Assembly (NCBI GenBank): GCA_963842955.1
Contig: CAWJIJ010000001.1
Location: 1-64,000 of the forward strand
Length of the DNA: 64,000 nt
Reading direction: 5' to 3'
Source of the DNA: JARFQW01 sp963842955
GTDB taxonomy: Bacteria > Pseudomonadota > Gammaproteobacteria > Steroidobacterales > XN24
The position numbers and the translations under genes are program-made. The notes beneath the pieces were generated by a model that saw nothing but the letters and a program-made list of their open reading frames with translations, made no database searches and was not told where the DNA came from. This document shows positions 25,272-34,404 of this stretch, in pieces; position 1 is the stretch's first letter; each line of letters opens with the position of its first letter.

Positions 25272-26453
25272 GTGAACATTATTCGCATGGCGGACCTGGA
25301 TCTCAGCGGCCAGCGCGTGCTGATCCGCGAGGACCTCAACGTGCCGGTCAAGGACGGTCGGGTGACCAGCGATGCCCGTATTGCGGCAGCGCTGCCGACC
25401 GTGCGGCTGGCCCTGGAGAAGGGCGCCGCGGTCATGCTTATGTCCCATCTCGGACGCCCGACGGAGGGGGAGTACGACGAGGCGTTCTCGCTGGCGCCGG
25501 TGGCCGCCCACCTGGAGTCCCTGCTGGGGACGCCGGTCCGGCTCGAACGGGACTGGCTGAACGGGGTTTCGGTGGCGCCGGGGGAGGTGGTGCTTTGCGA
25601 GAACGTGCGCTTCAACCGCGGAGAAAAAGCTGACGACGAGGGGCTTTCGAAGGCCATGGCGGCGTTGTGCGATGTCTACGTCATGGACGCTTTCGGCACG
25701 GCGCACCGGGCCCAGGCGAGTACCCACGGGGTTGCCCGGTTTGCACCGGTGGCCTGCGGCGGTCCGCTCCTGATCGGCGAGCTCGACGCGCTGTCCCGGG
25801 CCACGGCCGATCCGGAGCGACCCATGGTCGCCGTGGTCGGCGGCTCCAAGGTGTCCACCAAGCTGACGGTGCTGGACACCCTCGCCAACAAGGTCGATCA
25901 GCTGATCGTCGGAGGCGGTATCGCCAATAACTTCATCGCCGCCGCCGGTTTTGGCGTCGGAACGTCGCTGTGGGAGGAGGATCTGCTGGACGCGACGCGG
26001 GAAATCGTCGGCAAGGCGAGTGCGCGGGACGCGAGTATTCCGGTACCCACGGATGTTGTCGTGGCGAAGGCGTTCTCGGCCGATGCCGAGGCGCGCACGT
26101 GTGCAGTGGCCGACGTGGCCAGCGACGAGATGATTCTCGACGTCGGCCCCGAAACCGCCGCGACCTATGGCGAGCTGCTACGCTCGGCGGGCACGATCGT
26201 CTGGAACGGACCCGTGGGCGTGTTCGAGTTTCCGGCCTTCGCGAACGGTACCCGCCAGCTGGCCGAGGCAATTGCCGACAGCCCGGGCTTTTCCATTGCC
26301 GGTGGCGGCGACACGCTCGCGGCCCTGGACGAATTCGGCGTGCGTGATCGCATCTCCTATATCTCGACGGGCGGCGGTGCGTTTCTGGAGTTTCTCGAAG
26401 GCAAGGTCCTGCCCGCCGTCGCGGTACTCGAGGAACGGGCCTCCGCAACCTGA
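25272..26453 (+). CDS. pgk: Phosphoglycerate kinase
   Basis: Transfers phosphate from 1,3-bisphosphoglycerate to ADP; 393 residues. Motifs are VLIREDLNVPVKDG, MSHLGRPTEGEYD, ENVRFNRGEKADD, DAFGTAHRAQAS, VVGGSKVSTKLTVLD and the C-terminal nucleotide loop WNGPVGVFEFPAFANGT with STGGGAFLEFLEG. The start is the GTG at 25272 behind AAGGAGCG. It is separated from gap by 115 bases containing a hairpin and from pyk by 29 bases. Confidence 0.96.
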   Translation: MNIIRMADLDLSGQRVLIREDLNVPVKDGRVTSDARIAAALPTVRLALEKGAAVMLMSHLGRPTEGEYDEAFSLAPVAAHLESLLGTPVRLERDWLNGVSVAPGEVVLCENVRFNRGEKADDEGLSKAMAALCDVYVMDAFGTAHRAQASTHGVARFAPVACGGPLLIGELDALSRATADPERPMVAVVGGSKVSTKLTVLDTLANKVDQLIVGGGIANNFIAAAGFGVGTSLWEEDLLDATREIVGKASARDASIPVPTDVVVAKAFSADAEARTCAVADVASDEMILDVGPETAATYGELLRSAGTIVWNGPVGVFEFPAFANGTRQLAEAIADSPGFSIAGGGDTLAALDEFGVRDRISYISTGGGAFLEFLEGKVLPAVAVLEERASAT

Positions 26454-26482
26454 GAGCAAACTGTTCTGTCCCGGAGGGACCC

Positions 26483-27916
26483 ATGACCAAACGCACGAAA
26501 ATAGTTTGCACGCTGGGTCCAGCCACTGACCATCCGGAGGTCATGGAACGGATCCTCCTGGCTGGCTGCGATGTGGTGCGGGTCAATTTCTCTCACGGTT
26601 CGGCGGAGGACCACCGTCGCCGCGTGGCGATGATTCGCGAGGCAAGCCTCAAGGTCGGCAAGGACGTCGGCATTCTCGGCGACCTCCAGGGTCCGAAGAT
26701 TCGCACCGGACGGTTTCGTGACGGCAAGGTGCAACTGGTCGAAGGGGCGGAGTTCGCTCTCGATGCATCGAAGGGCGAAGACGACGGCGATCAGAACTCC
26801 GTCGGCGTGACCTACAAGGACCTGCCCAGGGACGTGCGCGCCAACGACATCTTGTTGCTGAACGATGGCCTGATCGTCCTGAAGGTCCGAAGCGTCGAGG
26901 GTTCCCGGGTCAACTGCGTCGTGGAAACCGGCGGCACCCTGTCCAACAACAAGGGGATCAATCGCCTGGGCGGCGGACTGTCGGCGCGGGCGCTCACGGA
27001 GAAGGACGAGGCCGATCTGAAAACCGCCGCTGAACTGGGAGTGGATTTTCTCGCGGTTTCCTTCCCGAGGGACGGGGAAGATATGGCCCGCGCCCGCAAG
27101 CTGGCCCGCGAAGCCGGCAGCAATGCGCTGCTGGTGGCCAAGGTGGAGCGGGCCGAGGCGGTGCGCCACATCGAGGACGTTGTCGAAGCCTCTGACGTGA
27201 TCATGGTGGCGCGCGGCGACCTCGGTGTCGAAATCGGCTTTGCGGAGGTGCCGGGCGTTCAGAAACGCATCATTCGGGTCTGCCGGGACATGAACCGGAT
27301 CGTCATAACGGCCACCCAGATGATGGAGTCCATGATCACCGAGCCTGTCCCGACCCGTGCCGAGGTTTCGGACGTGGCCAACGCAGTGATCGACGGTACC
27401 GATGCGGTGATGCTGTCGGGTGAGACCGCGGTGGGGAAGTACCCGGTCCGGGTAGTGCAGGCCATGGCCAGCGCCTGCGTCTCGGCAGAAAAGGAGCGGG
27501 TTTCCATGCATTCGCGCCATCGCATGGACGACTACTTCCTGCACATTGACGAAGCCATCGCGATGGCCACGATGTATACCGCCAATCATCTCGACGTGAA
27601 GGCCATTGTGGCGCTCACCGAGTCCGGCTCCACTGCGCTGTGGATGTCACGGATCCGGTCCGGGATTCCCATCTACGCCTTCAGCCGGAACGAGATCACC
27701 CGCCGCCGCGTGTCCCTCTATCGCGGTGTCTACCCGATACCCTTCGATGTGATGCACGACGGCGGTCCGGCAGGCTTTCTGGCGGTCAGCCGGACGCTGC
27801 TGGAGAGGGGGCTGGCCGCCGCTGACGACCAGATCATCTTTACGGAGGGCAGCCTGGCGGGCCAGGCCGGGGGCACGAACACGATGAGGATTCTCACGGT
27901 CGACCCCGTCCAGTAG
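26483..27916 (+). CDS. pyk: Pyruvate kinase
   Basis: Converts phosphoenolpyruvate and ADP to pyruvate and ATP; 477 residues. Motifs are RTKIVCTLGPATD at the start, VRVNFSHGS, LGDLQGPKIRTGRF, the Mg-binding region DVIMVARGDLGVEI, TATQMMESMI and NAVIDGTDAVMLSGETAVGKYP. The length and C-terminal domain are those of the bacterial PykA/PykF type; the isoform is not decided here. A CGGAGGG ribosome binding site precedes the ATG at 26483. No fructose-bisphosphate aldolase follows, unlike many tkt-gap-pgk-pyk clusters; the next gene is on the other strand. Confidence 0.95.
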   Translation: MTKRTKIVCTLGPATDHPEVMERILLAGCDVVRVNFSHGSAEDHRRRVAMIREASLKVGKDVGILGDLQGPKIRTGRFRDGKVQLVEGAEFALDASKGEDDGDQNSVGVTYKDLPRDVRANDILLLNDGLIVLKVRSVEGSRVNCVVETGGTLSNNKGINRLGGGLSARALTEKDEADLKTAAELGVDFLAVSFPRDGEDMARARKLAREAGSNALLVAKVERAEAVRHIEDVVEASDVIMVARGDLGVEIGFAEVPGVQKRIIRVCRDMNRIVITATQMMESMITEPVPTRAEVSDVANAVIDGTDAVMLSGETAVGKYPVRVVQAMASACVSAEKERVSMHSRHRMDDYFLHIDEAIAMATMYTANHLDVKAIVALTESGSTALWMSRIRSGIPIYAFSRNEITRRRVSLYRGVYPIPFDVMHDGGPAGFLAVSRTLLERGLAAADDQIIFTEGSLAGQAGGTNTMRILTVDPVQ

Positions 27917-27940
27917 GCCGGTCACCGGCGGAAGCCGGCG

Positions 27941-29668
27941 CTAAATGGGGATGATCTCCCGGTCGCGGTCGACGTCCTTGGACAGCTGTCCGACGGCGGA
28001 CTGGGCCGAGGTGAAAAACCTTCCGGGGGCGATCTGCTCGGCCAGCCGGGTCTTGTTCAGACGGTCCATTACCGGACCCTTGACCTCCGCCAGGTGCAGG
28101 GTGATGCCGAGCTCCCTCAGCGTCTCCGCCGCGGTCACCGCCGATTTCAGGGCGCTGGTATCGATAAAGCCGACGCCGCTCAGCACGAGGACCAGGTGGC
28201 GCACGCCGGGCCTGCGCTGGATTTCATGGGCGACGATGTCCCACACGTAGCCGACATTGGCGAAATACAGGTTCTCGTCCACCCGCACGAGCAGAATCTC
28301 GGGCCAGGTCTCCACCGTATGCCGGCTGGAGCTCCGGAACTCGCCGGTATCGGGAACCCGGCCGACCACCGCGATGTTGGGCTGACTGGTCCGCCAGATA
28401 TAGAGCAACAGGGACAGGACGACGCCGGTCACCAGGCCCGCCTCCACGCCGTAGGCGAGGGTGCCCACGAACGTGACCAGGTTCGTTGTCGCGTCCGACT
28501 TGCTGTACCGCCAGGTCTCCGTCACCGAGCGCAGATCGATCAGGTCGGCCACCGCGACCACCATGATGGCCGACAGCGCGGCCCGGGGGAGGAACTCGAA
28601 GGCCGGACCCAGGAAGGCCGCAGCCACGGCGACGATGGCGGCCATGATGATGCCCGCGACCTGGGTTGCCGAGCCGGCATTCACATTCACCATGCTGCGG
28701 CTGAAGCTGCCGGCCACCGGCATGGCCCCGGAAAAGGCTGCTCCGAAGCTCGCCGCCCCCAGCGCGACCAGTTCCTGGTTCGGATCGATCTGCTCGCGGG
28801 CCAGGCTGCCCAGGTACTTGCCGATGGTGACGCTCTCGACGAAGGCGATAATGCTGATCAGCGCGGCCGACGGCAGGAGTTCCAGCCACACCCCGGGCGC
28901 CGGCATACCCGGAAAGAGATCCGGCAGACCGCCCTGTACTTTTCCGACAAGCGCCACATCGAGATCCAGGCGGGCGACAAGGATGGAAGACGCGACCACG
29001 AGGATCAGCGGAGCGATACGCGCCACGAGGGTCGATCCCATGTAGCCAATGCGCCGGCGCATGCCCTCGGGAAGGGGCCGGGCGGCGATCGCGAGGAACG
29101 CGATACAACCCAGCCCAAGGGCAAGGGTCGTCCAGTTCACCTGCCCCGGGCGGGCCACCAGGTAAGCGAAGGTCTCATGGGGATGCAGGCCCGTGGGCAG
29201 GGACAGACCGGCAAGATGCTTCACCTGGTCGGCAATGATCACGATCGCCGCGCCGCTGCTGAAGCCGGTCAACACCGGTGAGCTCAGCAGGTTGGCCAAC
29301 AGGCCCAGCCGCAGGATGCCCATCAAGAGGAGGATCAGGCCGGCCATGGCGGCCAGCGCGCCGGCATGCTCGGCTGCGTCGGCGGCCCCGACCGTCTGGG
29401 ACAGCGCCGCGGCGACCATGATGGAAACCACCGAGGTGGGGCCCACCGAGAGGCCTCGACTCGTGCCGAGTAGCGCGTAGATCACCGGCGGCAGAATCGC
29501 GGCGTACAGGCCAATCTGTGGCGGCAGACCCGCGACCATCGCGAAGGCCAGGCCCTGCGGGACCATGAGTATGGCCGTGACAAGGCCGGCCACCACGTCC
29601 CCGGAGATCTGGCTACGGCTGACCTGGGGCAGCCAGCCCAGGATCGGCAGGTGTTTTTTTACATCCAT
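27941..29668 (-). CDS. SulP-family anion transporter with STAS domain
   Basis: A 575-residue SLC26/SulP transporter for sulfate, bicarbonate or dicarboxylates. The N-terminal signature GDVVAGLVTAILMVPQGLAFA is present in parts (GDVVAGLVTAIL, MVPQGLAFA), then GLYAAILPPVIYALLGTS and VGPTSVVSIM. About 10-12 hydrophobic segments span residues 20-425. A cytoplasmic STAS domain follows (about 440-560), with VLSGVGFIDTSALKSAV containing the conserved Ser region. No carbonic anhydrase or CysH-like neighbour helps choose the ion. ATG at 29668; divergent from the acylase gene. Confidence 0.88.
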   Translation of the reverse strand: MDVKKHLPILGWLPQVSRSQISGDVVAGLVTAILMVPQGLAFAMVAGLPPQIGLYAAILPPVIYALLGTSRGLSVGPTSVVSIMVAAALSQTVGAADAAEHAGALAAMAGLILLLMGILRLGLLANLLSSPVLTGFSSGAAIVIIADQVKHLAGLSLPTGLHPHETFAYLVARPGQVNWTTLALGLGCIAFLAIAARPLPEGMRRRIGYMGSTLVARIAPLILVVASSILVARLDLDVALVGKVQGGLPDLFPGMPAPGVWLELLPSAALISIIAFVESVTIGKYLGSLAREQIDPNQELVALGAASFGAAFSGAMPVAGSFSRSMVNVNAGSATQVAGIIMAAIVAVAAAFLGPAFEFLPRAALSAIMVVAVADLIDLRSVTETWRYSKSDATTNLVTFVGTLAYGVEAGLVTGVVLSLLLYIWRTSQPNIAVVGRVPDTGEFRSSSRHTVETWPEILLVRVDENLYFANVGYVWDIVAHEIQRRPGVRHLVLVLSGVGFIDTSALKSAVTAAETLRELGITLHLAEVKGPVMDRLNKTRLAEQIAPGRFFTSAQSAVGQLSKDVDRDREIIPI

Positions 29669-29778
29669 CCCCGGGACGGGTCCCCCCGAAACTCGGCATG
29701 CGCCTTCGCGCCGGCCCGGCGCACTTGCCGACAGCCGTTCTCCGATATCATGACGGTTCTGGAAGGAGGCTGCATTCC

Positions 29779-32124
29779 TTGCGTGCTCTGGTCCGCATTA
29801 TCGTTGTCGTTCTGCTGGTACTGGTTGCCGGCAGCTGGTGGTTGCTCAGGGCCAGCCTGCCCGCGCTCGACGGGCAGGTCACCATGCGCGGGCTGACTGC
29901 GCCGGTGACCGTTGAACGGGACGAGGACGGAGTCCCGACAGTAACGGCTTCGAATCGCGCGGATCTCGCCCGGGCCACCGGCTTCGTGCATGCCCAGGAT
30001 CGTTTCTTCCAGATGGACTTGCTCCGCCGAAAGGCCGCGGGGGAGCTATCCGCCCTGTTCGGTTCCGCGGCGCTCGATGCCGACCGGCGCTTGCGCGTCC
30101 ACCGCTTCCGAGCGCTTGCGGAGACCTCCGTGGCGAAAGGTCCGGACCCGGACAAGGCGATCGTCGAAGCGTACGCAGACGGGGTGAACGCCGGGCTCGA
30201 GGCGCTGGGTGCGCGCCCCTTCGAATACCTCCTTCTTCGGCAGGAGCCTGCGCCCTGGCGGCCGGCAGACAGCCTGCTCGTGCTTTTCTCGATGTTTCTC
30301 GAGCTGCACGACGAGTTGGGCGAGCAGGAGTCGGACCTGGCTCTGATGGACAGCATCCTGGCCCCGGAGCTGGTCGCGTTCCTGACGCCGCCGGGTACGC
30401 CCTGGGACGCGCCCCTGGTCGGCGGGCCGCTGCCGGTGCCCCCGCTGCCGGGGCCGGAGACTGTCGATCTGCGTGAGGTGCCTGCGGCGGTGCCCGCCGG
30501 GACGGCTGCAGCCCGGCTGCCGCTGTCCGAACCCCACACGCCGGGAAGCAATTCCTGGGTGCTGGCGGGCACCCGCACGGCCGACGGGCGGGCGCTGGTA
30601 GCCAATGACATGCATCTTCCGCTGGGTGTGCCGAACATCTTCTACCGGGCGCGGCTGCGAGTCACCGGAACCGATGCGCGGGATCTGGCGGGCGTGACTC
30701 TGCCGGGAGTTCCCAGCCTCGTGGCCGGCAGCAACGGCCGCATCGCCTGGGGCTTCACGAACAGCTATGGAGACTGGACGGACCTCGTTGACCTCGTTCT
30801 CGACGACGAGATTCCCGGCCGCTACCTGGGTCCCGATGGCTGGAAAAACTACGAGCGGTTCGCCGAACGGATCGACGTGGCGGATGGGGACCCGGTGGTG
30901 GTGGAGGTTCCATGGACTGTCTGGGGGCCCGTATTGCCGGCGAGGGACGGGCGGCCCGAACGCGCGCTGGCGTGGCTGGCGCACCGGCCGGGCGCCGCCA
31001 ACCTCGGACTGCTCGGGCTTGAACAGGTCGGCAGCGTGGAGGCCGCGCTGGATGTGGCAAACCGTGCGGGAATCCCACCCCAGAACATCGTCATCGGGGA
31101 TGTCTTCGGCAACATTGCCTGGACCATTGCCGGGATGATTCCCGTCAAGCAGGGGTTTGATCCGGCCCGCCCGGCGGACTGGTCAAAGCCAGGAACCGGA
31201 TGGCGGGGCTGGCTGGCAACGACCGACTATCCGCGCCTCGTGAACCCCGCGGACGGCCAGATCTGGACCGCGAACGCGCGCCTGGTGGACGGGGCGTGGC
31301 TGAACATTCTTGGCGACGGAGGCTACGCGCTTGGCGCCCGGGCCGGGCAGATCCGCGATGCCCTCGCGGGCGTGGAGGACGCGGAGCCGGTCGACATGCT
31401 GGCGGTGCACCTGGACGATCGCGCGCTATTTCTCGCTCCCTGGCGGCAACTTCTGCTTGACCTGCCCTGGACGGAAGCTGAGCAAACGCCTGAGCGGTCG
31501 GGATTCCGGCAGGCCATCGAGGCGTGGTCCGGACGGGCCGCGGTGGATGCCGTGGGCTTTCGGCTGGTGTTCGAGTACCGGCAGCGCCTGTACGATCATA
31601 TTCTTGGTGCCCTCACGGGCGACGTTCGAAACGTGGATCCGGATTTCCGGTTTACGGCCGGAAGGCAGGCCGAAGGCGCCCTCTGGCGGCTTGTGACCGA
31701 ACGTCCGGAGCACCTGCTACCCCAGCCCTGGGGAAGCTGGGAAGACTTGCTCCTGGGCCTGGCGGACCAGACGATTGCCGGTGTCGATCCCGCCGCGCCC
31801 ACCTGGGGAGCGGCCAACAGCGCGGCGATCAGGCACCCATTGAGCGCCGTGGTTCCGGTCCTCTCCGCCTGGCTGGACATGCCCGAGGATCCCCTGCCGG
31901 GCGCGGTCCACATGCCCCGGGTCCAGCGCAACAGCTTCGGCGCATCCGAACGCTTCGCGGTATCGCCGGGGGCCGAGGCCGACGGGTATCTGCATCTGCC
32001 CGGCGGCGCCAGCGGTCATCCACTCTCTCCGTTCTATCGAAGCGGTCATCAGGCCTGGGTGAGCGGAGAGCCCGTGCCCTTCCTGCCGGGTGCCCCGGCT
32101 CATCGCCTTACCCTGACCCCATAG
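29779..32124 (+). CDS. Penicillin-acylase-family N-terminal nucleophile hydrolase
   Basis: A 781-residue periplasmic or membrane-anchored amidase precursor. An N-terminal hydrophobic segment (LVRIIVVVLLVLVAGSWWLL) acts as signal or anchor. The alpha-chain region carries VTVERDEDGVPTV and GFVHAQDRFFQMDLLRRKAAG. The autocatalytic cleavage site is PGSNSW, placing Ser257 at the N-terminus of the beta chain. DMHLPLGVPNIFY and a later NSFGASERF are also typical. Substrates in this family include beta-lactam side chains, acyl-homoserine lactones and acyl-peptides; which applies here is unknown. The TTG at 29779 behind GGAAGGAGG is preferred; upstream in-frame codons lack a ribosome binding site. A MoxR gene follows after 18 bases. 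Confidence 0.85.
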   Translation: MRALVRIIVVVLLVLVAGSWWLLRASLPALDGQVTMRGLTAPVTVERDEDGVPTVTASNRADLARATGFVHAQDRFFQMDLLRRKAAGELSALFGSAALDADRRLRVHRFRALAETSVAKGPDPDKAIVEAYADGVNAGLEALGARPFEYLLLRQEPAPWRPADSLLVLFSMFLELHDELGEQESDLALMDSILAPELVAFLTPPGTPWDAPLVGGPLPVPPLPGPETVDLREVPAAVPAGTAAARLPLSEPHTPGSNSWVLAGTRTADGRALVANDMHLPLGVPNIFYRARLRVTGTDARDLAGVTLPGVPSLVAGSNGRIAWGFTNSYGDWTDLVDLVLDDEIPGRYLGPDGWKNYERFAERIDVADGDPVVVEVPWTVWGPVLPARDGRPERALAWLAHRPGAANLGLLGLEQVGSVEAALDVANRAGIPPQNIVIGDVFGNIAWTIAGMIPVKQGFDPARPADWSKPGTGWRGWLATTDYPRLVNPADGQIWTANARLVDGAWLNILGDGGYALGARAGQIRDALAGVEDAEPVDMLAVHLDDRALFLAPWRQLLLDLPWTEAEQTPERSGFRQAIEAWSGRAAVDAVGFRLVFEYRQRLYDHILGALTGDVRNVDPDFRFTAGRQAEGALWRLVTERPEHLLPQPWGSWEDLLLGLADQTIAGVDPAAPTWGAANSAAIRHPLSAVVPVLSAWLDMPEDPLPGAVHMPRVQRNSFGASERFAVSPGAEADGYLHLPGGASGHPLSPFYRSGHQAWVSGEPVPFLPGAPAHRLTLTP

Positions 32125-32142
32125 TCCACGCCAGGAGGCTTC

Positions 32143-33000
32143 ATGAGTTCCAGTTCCCGTTTCGCCGGCACCGACACCTACGTAGCTACCGATGCACTGA
32201 AGAGCGCGGTCAACGCTGCGCTCATCCTCGAACGGCCGCTGCTGGTCAAGGGCGAGCCGGGTACCGGCAAGACCCAGCTTGCCCAGGAGGTGGCAGCGTC
32301 TCTGGGACGGCCATTGATCGAGTGGCATATCAAGTCCACGACCCGGGCCCGCCAGGGGCTCTACGAGTACGATGCGGTCGCCAGGCTGCGGGATTCCCAG
32401 CTGGGCGACGACCGGGTCCACGACATCGGCAACTATATCGTTCGCGGCAAGCTCTGGGAGGCGTTCCAGTCCGAGGAACAGCCCGTGTTGCTGATCGACG
32501 AAATCGATAAGGCGGACATCGAGTTCCCGAACGATCTGCTCCAGGAACTCGACCGCATGGAGTTCTATGTCTACGAGACCCAGGAACTCGTCAAGGCGCG
32601 CCATCGGCCGCTGATTATCATCACGAGCAACAACGAAAAGGAGCTGCCGGACGCGTTCCTGCGGCGCTGCTTTTTCCATTACATCAGTTTCCCCGATACG
32701 CAGGACATGGAGCGGATCGTCGACGTGCACTTTCCCGGCCTCAAGAAAGACCTGCTGGCCGACGCCCTGGAGTGTTTCTTCCGGGTCCGCGACGTTCCCG
32801 GTCTGAAGAAGAAACCGTCCACCTCCGAGCTGCTGGACTGGATCAAGCTCCTGCTCGCCGAGGACATTCCCCCCGAAGCCCTGCGTGCCGAAGACAGTCG
32901 CTCCCTGATACCACCGCTTTACGGGGCATTGCTGAAGAACGAGCAGGACGTGCACCTGTTCGAACGGCTGGTCTTCATGAATCGTCGCAATGCTGGTTGA
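32143..33000 (+). CDS. MoxR-type AAA ATPase (CoxD-like)
   Basis: A 285-residue AAA+ ATPase with Walker A GEPGTGKTQL (about residues 38-47), Walker B PVLLIDEIDKADIE, sensor TSNNEKELPDAFLRRC and an arginine finger. It belongs to the MoxR branch that works with a VWA-domain partner, as CoxD does with CoxE in maturing the CO dehydrogenase metal site. The VWA partner follows directly with an 11-base overlap. No CO dehydrogenase genes lie nearby, so the client is unknown. A CAGGAGG ribosome binding site precedes the ATG. Confidence 0.88.
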   Translation: MSSSSRFAGTDTYVATDALKSAVNAALILERPLLVKGEPGTGKTQLAQEVAASLGRPLIEWHIKSTTRARQGLYEYDAVARLRDSQLGDDRVHDIGNYIVRGKLWEAFQSEEQPVLLIDEIDKADIEFPNDLLQELDRMEFYVYETQELVKARHRPLIIITSNNEKELPDAFLRRCFFHYISFPDTQDMERIVDVHFPGLKKDLLADALECFFRVRDVPGLKKKPSTSELLDWIKLLLAEDIPPEALRAEDSRSLIPPLYGALLKNEQDVHLFERLVFMNRRNAG

Positions 33001-34207
33001 TTTCTTCAGCCGTCTGCGGGCGGCGGGGCTGCCTGTCTCGATCACCGAGTACCTGGCGTTGCTCGAGGGACTGGCCCGGGGGCTGGGCGATTACAGCGTG
33101 GACGAGTTCTACCTGCTTGCCCGGGCAGCGCTGGTAAAGGACGAGCGCCTGCTGGACCGGTTCGACCAGGCTTTTGGCGAGTGGTACGAGGGCCGGGAGG
33201 CCACGATCCGTCAGCTCGTCGCCGACCTGCCGGAGGACTGGCTGAAACTGCGCGGCGAGCTGGACCTGACCCCTGAGCAGATCGCGGAAGCCCGGCGGCT
33301 CGGGAGCCTGGAGGCGCTCATGGACGCCCTGAAGGAGCGGCTGGAGGAACAGGAGAAGCGGCACGAGGGGGGTAAGCGCTGGATCGGGACCCGGGGTACC
33401 TCGCCCTTCGGCCACGGCGGTATCAATCCTTCCGGTGTGCGCATCGGTGGCAAAGGGGGGCAGGGGCGGGCGGCCAAGGTCTGGGAGCAGCGAACCTACC
33501 GGGACCTGGACGACCGGCGTGAACTGGGCACGCGGAATCTCAAGGTGGCCCTGCGCCGGCTACGCAAGTTTGCCCGGGAAGGGGCGGCGACCGAACTGGA
33601 TCTTGATGACACGATCACCTCCACGGCCCGCAACGGCGGCTGGCTCGATATCCGCATGCGCCCCGAGCGCCACAACGCGGTGAAAATCCTTCTGCTGCTG
33701 GACGTGGGGGGATCCATGGACGGGCACATCCGAGTCTGCGAGGAACTCTTTTCCGCGGCCCGCGCCGAGTTCAAGTACCTCGAGCACTACTACTTTCACA
33801 ACTGTGTTTATGAGTCTCTCTGGCGCGACAACCGGCGCCGGGAGGCGACTCGCATTGCCACGATGGAGGTCATCCATCGCTATCCCAGGGACTGGCGCGT
33901 GATATTCGTGGGGGACGCGACGATGGGTCCCTACGAGGTCGTCTCGCCGGGGGGCAGCATCGAGCACTGGAACGAGGAGCCGGGTTCGGCCTGGATGACC
34001 CGTCTGCTCGATGCCTTTCCCTCCGCGGCATGGCTAAACCCGCAGCCAGAGCGCTACTGGGAGCACATGCCGTCGATCCGGCTGCTGAAGGCGTTGATGG
34101 GGGAGCGCATGTTTTCGCTGAGCCCCGCCGGGCTGGAGGACGCGATGAAAGCCCTGCGCCGGCGGTCGTCCCCACCGGCCCGCCCGGTGCCAGAAACACC
34201 GGTGTGA
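32990..34207 (+). CDS. VWA-containing protein (CoxE-like)
   Basis: A 405-residue partner of the preceding MoxR ATPase. The N-terminal half is helical (LVDFFSRLRAAGLPVS). A glycine-rich linker (GTSPFGHGGINPSG) follows, then a von Willebrand A domain from about residue 230. The metal site reads LLLDVGGSMDGH, so the usual D-x-S-x-S becomes D-x-G-x-S, which I recall as usual for this subgroup. A later IFVGDATMGPYE supplies the third metal loop. Together the pair resembles CoxD/CoxE chaperones. The start overlaps the moxR stop by 11 bases. A hairpin (GAGGCGGC/GCCGCCTC, 34206-34230) follows the stop without a T-tract. Confidence 0.87.
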   Translation: MLVDFFSRLRAAGLPVSITEYLALLEGLARGLGDYSVDEFYLLARAALVKDERLLDRFDQAFGEWYEGREATIRQLVADLPEDWLKLRGELDLTPEQIAEARRLGSLEALMDALKERLEEQEKRHEGGKRWIGTRGTSPFGHGGINPSGVRIGGKGGQGRAAKVWEQRTYRDLDDRRELGTRNLKVALRRLRKFAREGAATELDLDDTITSTARNGGWLDIRMRPERHNAVKILLLLDVGGSMDGHIRVCEELFSAARAEFKYLEHYYFHNCVYESLWRDNRRREATRIATMEVIHRYPRDWRVIFVGDATMGPYEVVSPGGSIEHWNEEPGSAWMTRLLDAFPSAAWLNPQPERYWEHMPSIRLLKALMGERMFSLSPAGLEDAMKALRRRSSPPARPVPETPV

Positions 34208-34358
34208 GGCGGCAAGATGGGGGCCGCCTCGCAAGAGCCCCCATGACGTTCACCGTTCTCCGTCGCCCTGGAGCCTCCGGAAGCTGCCGCGCGCCCGTTG
34301 CCGCGGGCCGTTTCCACGGAACGGTCCTCGCCGCGCGGCCGGCCTGAACGGAAGTCAG

Positions 34359-34389
34359 ATCCGGCGCCCTCACAAAGAGGACGCCGGAT
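34359..34389 (-). terminator. Hairpin downstream of the amylase gene
   Basis: ATCCGGCG and CGCCGGAT are exact reverse complements, and the inner CCTC/GAGG can pair as well, around a loop near ACAAA. It lies 16 bases after the amylase stop on the minus strand. No T-tract follows, so it may stabilise the 3' end rather than terminate. Confidence 0.4.
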
Positions 34390-34404
34390 CCGGTTGCCAG
34401 CCGC

